Below, one piece after another: positions 7,131-13,786 of a stretch of DNA of 13,786 bases. This DNA is from Verrucomicrobiota bacterium. Lineage in GTDB: Bacteria > Verrucomicrobiota > Verrucomicrobiia > Limisphaerales > J093. Every line of letters starts with the position of its first letter. Position 1 is the stretch's first letter. The stretch is taken from NCBI GenBank assembly GCA_003695015.1, contig RFJD01000083.1, forward strand, positions 1 to 13,786. Direction: 5' to 3'. Under the pieces are notes generated by a model that searched no databases, had not been told where the DNA came from, and saw only the letters and a list, made by a program, of their open reading frames with translations. Made by a program: the position numbers and the translations under genes.

Positions 7131-7223
7131 AACCGCCCGCCGGTTGCCGCCGCGGCCTTACGGGGATTTGATGAAGCCCGCTCCCGGCGACGTCCAAGAA
7201 GCACGACAAAACCTGACCGAGCC

Positions 7224-8489
7224 ATGACCGCGATGAAACCACACCGCCTCAACCAACTCCGGCTTCGCTCCCTGCTTTTCGCTCTGGCCGTCTCCGGCGC
7301 CACCTTCGCCGGCGACTGGCCCCGGTTCATGGGGCCGACCGGCGACGGTGTTTCCCCCGAAAAAGGCCTCCTCCGCACCTTCCCGGCGGACGGACCCCGC
7401 GTTCTTTGGCGCGTGCCCATGGGCCCCGGCTACGGCGGGGCCGCCATCTTTCAAGGCAAGGTTTACGCCATGGACCGGGTGGATCGGCAACGGGATGTCC
7501 TCCGCTGCTTCGATCTGAAAACCGGCCGGGAGGAATGGTCCTTCAGCTACGACTGCCCCGGCCGGATCAGCCACGACGGTTCCCGGAGCACCCCGGCGGT
7601 GAACGACCGGTTCGTGTTCATTCTTGGCCCCTTCGGCCACCTCCACTGCCTCGACCGCCGGACTCATCAGGTCGTTTGGAAGAAAAACATCGTGGACGAT
7701 TACGGCGCCAAGAAGCCGCGGTGGGCGGTGTCCCACTCGCCGGTCCCGTACCGCGAGTGGATCGTCACCGCGCCCCTCTCCGACACCGTCGGGCTGGTCG
7801 CCCTCGACCAAGCCACCGGCCGCGAGGTGTGGAAGTCGCCGCCCGTCGGCCCCATGGCCTACGTCACGCCCAAGCTCGTGACCATCGACGGCGTCGAGCA
7901 GTTCACCATCCTCACTCCCAAAGGCGTGGCCGCCTTCCGCGCCTCGGACGGCGCCCTGCTCTGGCAATACGCCCACCCCTGCAAGATCCCCATCCCCAAT
8001 GTCACCGATCTCGGCCAAGGCCGACTCTTCGTCACCGGCGGCTACAAGGCCGGCAGTGCCATCATCCAAGTCAGCCGGCAGGGTGATGACTGGCAGGTGA
8101 AGGAGATCGCCAAGATCGCCGACATCGGCGGCCATTGCCATCCGGGGCTCGTTTACCAGGACCACATCTACGTGCTCTGCAACACCAACGAGCGCGCCGA
8201 CGGGCTGGTCTGTTTCGACTTCAACGGCAAGCTCCTCTGGCAGACCAAACGCGATCCCTATCTCGACAAGGGCGGCTCGATCCTCACCGGCGACGGCCTG
8301 ATCTACATCATGGACGGCCGGACGGGTGAGCTGCACATCGTCGAACCCTCGCCCGCCGGCTTCAAATCGTTGTCCAAGGCCAAATTGCTTGACGGCCGCG
8401 AAATCTGGGGACCGCTGGCGCTGTCGAACGGCCACTTGGTCATCCGCGACCAATCGCAGATGAAGTGCCTGGACGTGCGGGCCCGCTGA
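7224..8489 (+). CDS. exported PQQ-like (quinoprotein-type) beta-propeller repeat protein
   Basis: A 421-residue protein with a Sec signal peptide (basic start, hydrophobic core around residues 16-25, likely cut after TFA at 29), so it acts in the periplasm or outside. The mature chain begins DWPRFMGPTGDG, a hallmark of PQQ-like repeat proteins abundant in Planctomycetota and Verrucomicrobiota. Propeller-blade motifs of the form (F/L)D-x-x-TG-x-x-x-W recur at 96-105, 143-152, 194-203, 238-247 and 331-339, which fits a BamB/alcohol-dehydrogenase-like propeller. I see no haem-binding CxxCH and no obvious PQQ active site, so an enzymatic role is doubtful. A scaffold or binding role is more likely. 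An ATG at 7233 is an alternative start three codons in; both keep the signal peptide. It lies 93 bp after the SDR gene and ends convergent to the cyclase gene. Confidence 0.88.
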   Translation: MTAMKPHRLNQLRLRSLLFALAVSGATFAGDWPRFMGPTGDGVSPEKGLLRTFPADGPRVLWRVPMGPGYGGAAIFQGKVYAMDRVDRQRDVLRCFDLKTGREEWSFSYDCPGRISHDGSRSTPAVNDRFVFILGPFGHLHCLDRRTHQVVWKKNIVDDYGAKKPRWAVSHSPVPYREWIVTAPLSDTVGLVALDQATGREVWKSPPVGPMAYVTPKLVTIDGVEQFTILTPKGVAAFRASDGALLWQYAHPCKIPIPNVTDLGQGRLFVTGGYKAGSAIIQVSRQGDDWQVKEIAKIADIGGHCHPGLVYQDHIYVLCNTNERADGLVCFDFNGKLLWQTKRDPYLDKGGSILTGDGLIYIMDGRTGELHIVEPSPAGFKSLSKAKLLDGREIWGPLALSNGHLVIRDQSQMKCLDVRAR

Positions 8490-8549
8490 GAACCGCCCGA
8501 CGCCGGCGCCACCAGCCCGAACCCCGGACCGGCTCCCGCTCCGCCGGAA

Positions 8550-10607
8550 TCAAGCCCTCCCGCCGGCCGTTCCTCCCCGGCGGCGGCGGAAGTATTCCCG
8601 GGCGCGGGCCAACGCCTGCAGCGGGAAGTAGTGCCGGTACATCGTGTAGTTGAGCATGAAGCCGCGGGCCAGCTCGCACCCCTGCGCCAGCACGGCGAGG
8701 TTGTTCTTGTGGCGAATCCGTTCGCCGATCCCATAGCCCGGAAAACCGGTCCCCGTGTAGTGCTCCTGGTCCCAAGTCCCGTCGGGCCGCTGATGCCGCA
8801 ACAGCCACTCCACGCCCCCGCGGATGGCCTCGTCGAACTCCGGATCGTCGATCGCCAGCAAAGCCATCAACGCCCACGCCGTCTGGGAGGGTGTGGTCGG
8901 CCCTTTCCCATGGAGGGTCTCCTCCATGTAGGATCCGCACGACTCGCCCCAGCCGCCGTCCTCGTTCTGGCAACTCACCAGCCAGCGACCGGCCTTCAGG
9001 ATGCGCGGATCCTTCATGTCGAACCCCACCGCCCGGAGCCCCGGCAACACCATGGCCGTGCCGTAGATGAAGTTCACGCCCCAACGACCGAACCAACTGC
9101 CGTTGGGCTCCTGCTCGCGCAGGATGTAATCCACGGCCCGCCGCACCGCCGGGTCCTCGAGTGAATGGCCCATGCAACCCAAGGCCTCCAGCTTGTGGCC
9201 GGTCAGATCCGCGCTGGGCGGGTCCAGGATTTCGCCGAAATCGCTGAACGGGATCTGCGTGAGAATCATGTGGGTGTTGTCCTTGTCGAACGCACCCCAG
9301 CCGCCGTTCGCGGACTGCATGGCGCGCACCCAGGTCTCGGCCCGTTGCAACGCCCACTCCATCCGCGGCCGCAAGTCCGCCGGCGCGGAGGGCAGCAACC
9401 GTTGCAGGACGATCATCGCCACCGCCGTGTCGTCCACATCCGGGTACAGGCGGTTGGCCCGTTCGAAGGCCCAGCCGCCGCATTCCACGCCCGGCACCCG
9501 CACCGCCCAGTCGCCCGGCGTCAGGATCTGCTTGTCCAGCAGCCACTCGACCGCCCGCCGCATGCCGGGGAAGGTGTCGAAGGTCTCGCCACTGTCGATC
9601 AAGCCCACCAGGGAAAGAACCGTGTCCCAGATCGGCGATTCACTGGCTTGGATGTAGATGGCGTCGCCCTCACGGTGGGACCAGTGGTGGTTCCACGCGT
9701 CCAAGCCGACCTGCAACACCGGGTGGTCCACCGGGTAACCTTCGACGTTCAACGCCATCAGGCTGTAAACCGTCGGCGGTTGAATCCCGCCCCAGGCGCC
9801 GTCCGGATCCTGATGCCGCAGGATCCACTCGAGGCAGAGTTTGATGGCCGCCTCCCGGCCCGGCTGCCACGGACTCCGCTGGTAATAGTGCAGCAGCTTC
9901 TCGATCACCCGGAAAAAGAAGGGCCAAAAACCGCGGATCCGCCGGAAGATGCGGTAGTCCCAGTGCTTGCGGCCCTCCGGAAAAAGCTCATCCAGCCGGC
10001 GCTCCGGCGGCAGGGGCCGCACCGGTCGCCGGGCCGAAAGGATGGCCAGCGGCACCATGGTGGCCCGGGCCCAACTGGCAAACCAGTAGATGTTGAACGG
10101 CGCCCATGGCGGCAGAAAAATCATCTCCGGAGGCACCGCCGGCGTCGCCGTCCACGGCCACTCCCCGATCAACGCCAGCCAGAACCGCGTGAAGTTGCGC
10201 GTCATCGTGAGCCCGCCGTGGTCGAGGATCCATTTCCGGGCCTTCCGCAAGGGCTCGTCGTCCGGCTTGAACCCCACCGCCCGCAGGGCCGCGTAGCATT
10301 CCACCGTCGTGTTGATGTCTCCCTTGGGCGCCTCGTGGTACACCTCCCACGACCCGTCCGGACGCTGTTCCCGCAGGATCGCACGAACCACCCCGGGAAG
10401 CTTCGGATCGTCCTTCACCCCCAGGAAATGCATCGCCAGGATCCATTCGGCCTCCATGCAGGAATTGGTCTCCAGCGGCCCCACCCAGAACCCCTCCGGC
10501 TCCTGATGCCGGGCCAGCCACGCCACCGCCCGCTCGATGGCCTCGTCCAAACCGGACGGGGCCCCGCTGCCAATTCTCATCGCATGTTGCTCAGCTATGG
10601 TCTCCAT
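8550..10607 (-). CDS. shc: squalene-hopene cyclase
   Basis: A 685-residue membrane-associated (monotopic) terpene cyclase that folds squalene into hopene/hopanol, the first committed step of hopanoid synthesis. The protonating motif DVDDTA (DxDDTA) is at 390-395. QW repeats appear at Q81-W87, Q266-W272, Q431-W437, Q499-W505, Q547-W553 and Q606-W612, with a degenerate one near 35-41. The C-terminal signature YTGTGFPG (617-624) is separated from FMLNYTMYRHYFP (650-662) by about 25 residues (GERIRHKNNLA...), as I recall for many Gram-negative cyclases and unlike the contiguous Alicyclobacillus form. The frame is open to 10781, but those 58 upstream residues are Gly/Arg-rich. The ATG at 10607 gives the family's length. 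No clear Shine-Dalgarno is seen. The gene is isolated: no hpn genes are beside it. It is divergent from the efflux genes and convergent with the beta-propeller gene. Confidence 0.95.
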   Translation of the reverse strand: METIAEQHAMRIGSGAPSGLDEAIERAVAWLARHQEPEGFWVGPLETNSCMEAEWILAMHFLGVKDDPKLPGVVRAILREQRPDGSWEVYHEAPKGDINTTVECYAALRAVGFKPDDEPLRKARKWILDHGGLTMTRNFTRFWLALIGEWPWTATPAVPPEMIFLPPWAPFNIYWFASWARATMVPLAILSARRPVRPLPPERRLDELFPEGRKHWDYRIFRRIRGFWPFFFRVIEKLLHYYQRSPWQPGREAAIKLCLEWILRHQDPDGAWGGIQPPTVYSLMALNVEGYPVDHPVLQVGLDAWNHHWSHREGDAIYIQASESPIWDTVLSLVGLIDSGETFDTFPGMRRAVEWLLDKQILTPGDWAVRVPGVECGGWAFERANRLYPDVDDTAVAMIVLQRLLPSAPADLRPRMEWALQRAETWVRAMQSANGGWGAFDKDNTHMILTQIPFSDFGEILDPPSADLTGHKLEALGCMGHSLEDPAVRRAVDYILREQEPNGSWFGRWGVNFIYGTAMVLPGLRAVGFDMKDPRILKAGRWLVSCQNEDGGWGESCGSYMEETLHGKGPTTPSQTAWALMALLAIDDPEFDEAIRGGVEWLLRHQRPDGTWDQEHYTGTGFPGYGIGERIRHKNNLAVLAQGCELARGFMLNYTMYRHYFPLQALARAREYFRRRRGGTAGGRA

Positions 10608-10993
10608 GTTGTTCGTCAGCCATTCACTTCGCGGCTCACCCCTCCGACGCCCTTCGTTCGGGCAAGCCTCTCCGCCACGCCGCCTCCCCATGGAATCCCG
10701 CCCCCGGCCGCAGGCCGCGCCCCCGCCGCCCCATCGCCCCGCAGGGGCTCGAACAATACAGCTTTTGAAGTTCCCCGCCACGCCGACAATCCAAATCGGC
10801 CCGAAAGCGACGGGGCGGGTTTGCTGACCAAGGTACTTTCAGTTCCGGACCGGCGGCCGCATTGCCGGCCTGGGGCGGCCTCTCCCGTTCGGCTTGCCCG
10901 GATTGCCGCCCCGGGCCGCACGGTTTTCTTGCTACTTTGTCATCCGGTTTTCATCTTCCCGTCATCTTGCCCGGGTAGAATAGTGTGCCCGTC
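10608..10993. other. 386-bp divergent intergenic region between cyclase and efflux adaptor
   Basis: I see no gene here. It must hold the start signals for both the cyclase (minus) and the efflux operon (plus). The 70 bases before the adaptor are the least GC-rich part and contain TAGAAT at 10976-10981, a good -10 match but without a recognisable -35 at 16-18 bp and only 12 bases from the ATG. The stretch 10608-10781 is open in the cyclase frame, but its Gly/Arg-rich translation looks like ordinary GC-rich non-coding DNA. Two small hairpins (10705-10748) are listed separately. Confidence 0.5.
10705..10748. repeat. pair of 5-bp hairpins with identical GCA loops upstream of the cyclase gene
   Basis: Two perfect short inverted repeats share the same three-base loop: CGGCC-GCA-GGCCG (10705-10717) and GCCCC-GCA-GGGGC (10736-10748), with 18 bases between them. 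They lie about 98-141 bases upstream of the cyclase start, so if the promoter is further out they would be in its leader RNA. A regulatory role is speculation; short GC stems are frequent by chance at this composition. Confidence 0.25.
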
Positions 10994-11998
10994 ATGCAGG
11001 CGCCGGTTCGATGGTTCGCTGGCTTTGGTCTGGCCACGCTGTTGGTGGCGGGGTTGGTGGCCGCCTACCAGGCATCCCAAACCCGACACGCCGCCGAGGC
11101 CGACGCGGAGGAGCCGGTGGTTGCCCCCACCCTGATCCACAGGACCGCCGAGGGCCGCGTGGTGCTGGAACTGGATGCCGCCGCCCAAGCGCGGCTGGGC
11201 GTGCGCGCCGCCCGCCTGGCCCCCGGCGTGGCGACAGGCGAGACGCCGGCCATGGCGGCGGTCTTGGACCCGACACCGCTGGTCGCCCAACTGGACGCCA
11301 TCCGCGCCGCCGAAGCCCGCGTCGAAGCCGCCAACCGTCCCTACCAACGCCTGCGGCAGTTGCATGAAAACGGCTTGAACGCCTCGGCGGCCGCCGTGGA
11401 AGCCGCCCAAGCACAGCTCGCCCAGGCGCGGATCGCTCTGGAGGCCGCCCGCCATCGGCTGGAAAGCACTTGGGGCCCCGCGCTGGCCAGCTTGGAGGAC
11501 CTGCCCGGCAACGCGCGCCGACTGGCCGCCCGGGAAGCCGCACTGGTCCGGTTGGACTTGCTGCCCCCAACCCCGCCGCCGGAAACCGGAACGGCACTCG
11601 ACCTCCTGGACCTTGCCGGCAGGAAAGTGGCGGACGCCCGGGTGCTCGGCCCGGGACCCTCCACCGAAAGCGCCCTGGCCGGCCACGTGTTGCTGGCCTT
11701 GGTCGAGACCAACGCCGCGGCGTTGGTCCCGGGCCTCCGGTTGACGGCGCGTTTCAAGACGCCGGGAGCAACCGCCGGCTTCGTCCTCCCCCGCCCGGCG
11801 GTGGTCCGCGACGGCGGGCGGCCTTGGGTTTACGTCCAGGAAACCTCGACCACTTTCACGCGGCGGGAAGTGACGCTGGAACGGCCGCATCCGGAGGGCT
11901 GGCTGGTGACCGGCGAGTGGCCGAAACCCGTCGTGGTGGCCGGCGCCCAGTCGTTGCTCTCCGAGGAACTCAAGGGCCGCATCCGGATGCGCGAATAA
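10994..11998 (+). CDS. RND efflux periplasmic adaptor subunit (membrane fusion protein)
   Basis: A 334-residue adaptor that would bridge the inner-membrane RND pump and an outer-membrane channel. An uncleaved-looking membrane anchor or signal (residues 7-24) is followed by a short periplasmic linker and the typical opening beta region (VVLELDAAAQARLGVRAARL, 57-74). An alpha-helical, Ala/Glu/Arg-rich hairpin (about 95-160) ends in a Trp-Gly. A beta-barrel and membrane-proximal part follows (about 205-334) with GLRLTARF, FVLPRPAVV and RRPWVYV-like strands. The two halves of a lipoyl domain that normally flank the hairpin are not evident, and the protein is shorter than CusB-type adaptors (about 400). 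No lipobox cysteine is present. I chose the ATG at 10994; a GTG at 10985 is in frame. The pump gene starts 3 bp after its stop, so they form one operon. Confidence 0.85.
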   Translation: MQAPVRWFAGFGLATLLVAGLVAAYQASQTRHAAEADAEEPVVAPTLIHRTAEGRVVLELDAAAQARLGVRAARLAPGVATGETPAMAAVLDPTPLVAQLDAIRAAEARVEAANRPYQRLRQLHENGLNASAAAVEAAQAQLAQARIALEAARHRLESTWGPALASLEDLPGNARRLAAREAALVRLDLLPPTPPPETGTALDLLDLAGRKVADARVLGPGPSTESALAGHVLLALVETNAAALVPGLRLTARFKTPGATAGFVLPRPAVVRDGGRPWVYVQETSTTFTRREVTLERPHPEGWLVTGEWPKPVVVAGAQSLLSEELKGRIRMRE

Positions 11999-12001
11999 AC
12001 C

Positions 12002-13786
12002 ATGATCGGCTGGCTCGTCGCCCATTCCCTTCGCTTTCGGGGCGTGGTCATCGCCCTGGCGGCGGCCCTGCTGGGCTATGGCCTGTGGGTGGCCTGGCAC
12101 ACCAAACTGGATGTGTTCCCCGAGTTCGCCCCGCCCATGGTGGTGGTTCAGACCGAAGCCCCGGGTTTTTCCCCGTTGCAGGTCGAGGTGCTGGTGACCC
12201 AGCCATTGGAGAACACGCTCAACGGCCTTCCCCAACTGGCCACCTTGCGCAGCGAGTCCATCCAGGGCCTGAGCGCGATCACCCTCGTCTTCGATGAGGA
12301 CGCCGACCTTTACCGCGTCCGGCAGCTCACCGCCGAACGCCTGGCCACCGCGGCGGCACAGCTTCCGGCCGGGGTCCGGCCGCCGCGCATGGGCCCGCTG
12401 ATCTCGAGCACCAGCTTGGTGCTCATCCTGGGCCTGACCTCCGGGCAACGCAGCCCGATGGAGCTGCGCACGTTCACCGATTGGACCCTGCGCCCCCGTT
12501 TGCTTGGCGTGCCCGGCGTGGCCAAGGTGGACGTCTTCGGCGGCGAGGTGCGCCAGTTTCAGATCGAGGTCGATCCGGACCGGCTGCTCGCTCATAGGGT
12601 GGCCCTCGATGAAGTGCTCCGCGCCGCCCGCCAGGCCACCGGCGTCCGCGGCGCGGGTTTCATCGAAAACGCCAACCAACGGGTGGTGCTGCGGACCGAG
12701 GGCCAGGCGCTCACGCCGGCCCAACTGGGCGCCACGGTCGTCAAGTGGCAAAAAGGGCTGCCTCTGCGGCTGCGCGACCTGGCCGTGGTGCGCGAGGGAC
12801 CGGAACCGAAGTTCGGCGACGCCCAAGTCAACGGGACCAACGCCGTCGTGGTCAACGTCCACGCCGCTTTTGGCGCCAACACCCTCGAGGTGACCGCCGC
12901 GGTCGAGCAGGCCTTGGAGGAAATGCGCCCCCTGCTGCGCGCCGAGGGCATCACGCTTCACCCGCGCTTGTTCCGGCCCGCCACCTTCATCGAGCGCTCC
13001 CTGGCGCACATCCGGTTCTCCCTGTTGCTGGGCGGGGCGCTCGTGCTGGCGGTGTTGTGGGGCTTCCTGCTGGACTGGCGCACCGCCTGCATCTCCTTCG
13101 CCAGCATCCCGCTCTCCCTGCTGGCGGCGGTGATCGTGCTGGACCGGTGCGGCGTCTCCCTCAACACCCTCACGCTCGGCGGCTTCGCCATCGCCATCGG
13201 GGTGGTGGTGGACGACGCCATCATCGACGTGGAGAACATCCTGCGCCGGCTGCGGGAGAACGCCGCCGCGCCGGCCCCGCGCCCGGTCTGGCGGGTCGTG
13301 TTCGACGCCTCGATCGAGGTCCGCAGCGCGGTGGTGTATGCCACGTTCATCGTGGCGCTGGTGTTCCTGCCGGTCCTGGCCATGGGCGGCGTGGCGGGAC
13401 GGTTGTTCGCCCCACTGGCTTGGAGCTTCCTGCTGGCCACGATGGCCTCGCTGCTGGTGGCGCTGACCGTCACCCCGGCGTTGTGCCTGGCGTGGCTGGG
13501 CCAGGCGGGCACCCATCGGGAACCGGCGCACCTGGCATGGTTGAAGCGGGGACACCGCCGCGTGCTGCGGGCCGTGAGCCGGGCGCCGCGGCTGACCATC
13601 GGCGTCGTCGGGTTGCTGGTGGCCGGCGCGGTGGCGACGTTGCCGTTCCTGGGCGGCGAGTTTCTTCCGGAGTTCCGCGAAGGCCATCTGGTCCTGCACA
13701 TGGCGGCCCTGCCCGGCAGTTCGCTGCGCCACTCCCTCGAAATGGGCAAGCGCGTCACCGCCGAGCTGCTCAAGGATCCGCGCATC
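12002..13786 (+). CDS. heavy-metal-type (CusA/CzcA-like) RND efflux pump, 3' end outside window
   Basis: Partial: the first 595 codons of an inner-membrane proton-driven efflux pump, a family usually about 1,030-1,060 residues long. It has the first membrane helix (about 13-31), the HME-family porter-domain start DVFPEFAPP (37-45), VQTEAPGFSPLQVEVLVTQPLE (49-70), and the first large periplasmic loop to about residue 335. A membrane block follows with LLDWRTACISFASIPLSLL. The proton-relay helix 4 reads VVVDDAIIDVEN (401-412). Compared with CzcA, Asp408 and Glu415 are kept (here 404 and 411), the Asp402 position is Ala, and additional Asp residues occur at 405 and 409. The family exports metal ions such as Cu+/Ag+ or Zn2+/Co2+/Cd2+; the diagnostic methionine or acidic site lies mostly in the missing half, so the substrate is open. 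It is co-transcribed with the adaptor 3 bp upstream. No outer-membrane channel gene precedes the pair. Confidence 0.92.
   Translation, partial: MIGWLVAHSLRFRGVVIALAAALLGYGLWVAWHTKLDVFPEFAPPMVVVQTEAPGFSPLQVEVLVTQPLENTLNGLPQLATLRSESIQGLSAITLVFDEDADLYRVRQLTAERLATAAAQLPAGVRPPRMGPLISSTSLVLILGLTSGQRSPMELRTFTDWTLRPRLLGVPGVAKVDVFGGEVRQFQIEVDPDRLLAHRVALDEVLRAARQATGVRGAGFIENANQRVVLRTEGQALTPAQLGATVVKWQKGLPLRLRDLAVVREGPEPKFGDAQVNGTNAVVVNVHAAFGANTLEVTAAVEQALEEMRPLLRAEGITLHPRLFRPATFIERSLAHIRFSLLLGGALVLAVLWGFLLDWRTACISFASIPLSLLAAVIVLDRCGVSLNTLTLGGFAIAIGVVVDDAIIDVENILRRLRENAAAPAPRPVWRVVFDASIEVRSAVVYATFIVALVFLPVLAMGGVAGRLFAPLAWSFLLATMASLLVALTVTPALCLAWLGQAGTHREPAHLAWLKRGHRRVLRAVSRAPRLTIGVVGLLVAGAVATLPFLGGEFLPEFREGHLVLHMAALPGSSLRHSLEMGKRVTAELLKDPRI

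Noticed and set aside
7131..7145. AACCG/CGGTT inverted repeat after the SDR stop as a terminator
   Set aside because: It has a five-base stem of modest stability and no following T-run, so a terminator call is not supported.
10976..10981. TAGAAT as a -10 element for the efflux operon
   Set aside because: There is no plausible -35 at 16-18 bp, and the start codon would be only about six bases from the transcription start. I note it but do not annotate it as a promoter.
10940..13732. 930-codon open frame on the minus strand opposite the RND efflux genes
   Set aside because: It is rich in Gly, Gln, His and Arg with no hydrophobic segments or family motifs. The opposite strand encodes an adaptor and an RND pump with clear conserved blocks. 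Stop codons are rare in this GC-rich DNA, so a long antisense frame is expected.

Overview
This GC-rich window has eleven protein-coding genes and no RNA genes, CRISPR arrays or insertion sequences that I could see. The two genes at the edges are cut by the window. Very high GC makes long antisense reading frames common, so I chose genes by conserved motifs and membrane or fold logic, not by length. A PQQ-like repeat protein whose mature N-terminus reads DWPRFMGP, a squalene-hopene cyclase, an M29-type peptidase and weak Shine-Dalgarno signals suggest a Gram-negative of the PVC group, most likely Verrucomicrobiota. This is an inference from gene content and not a phylogenetic result.

Left part (1-5098), all on the minus strand and read from right to left: a GHMP kinase whose motifs match galacturonokinase rather than galactokinase; a small sugar-1-phosphate nucleotidyltransferase overlapping it by an ATGA; an M50 (site-2-protease-like) membrane metalloprotease; a CPA2 monovalent cation:proton antiporter with a C-terminal RCK/TrkA-N domain; and a second CPA2 antiporter, overlapping by another ATGA and running off the left edge. 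The kinase and nucleotidyltransferase would together turn free D-galacturonate into a nucleotide-activated form. The antiporter pair would act in K+/Na+/H+ homeostasis.

Middle (5218-8489), plus strand: an M29-like aminopeptidase with all five metal ligands visible, a classical SDR oxidoreductase 23 bp downstream, and a secreted PQQ-like beta-propeller protein. Convergent to these is a full-length squalene-hopene cyclase on the minus strand (8550-10607), the key enzyme of hopanoid synthesis, with the DxDDTA motif and at least six QW repeats.

Right part (10994-13786), plus strand: a short periplasmic adaptor and, 3 bp later, the first 595 codons of a heavy-metal-type (CusA/CzcA-like) RND efflux pump. 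A 386-bp region between the cyclase and the adaptor start codons must carry divergent promoters and contains two small look-alike hairpins.

The most interesting unit is the galacturonokinase-nucleotidyltransferase pair. It would be a two-step route to an activated galacturonic acid in a bacterium, using a small stand-alone nucleotidyltransferase where plants use a UDP-sugar pyrophosphorylase. I did not find a defence system, a mobile element or any wholly unrecognisable gene.
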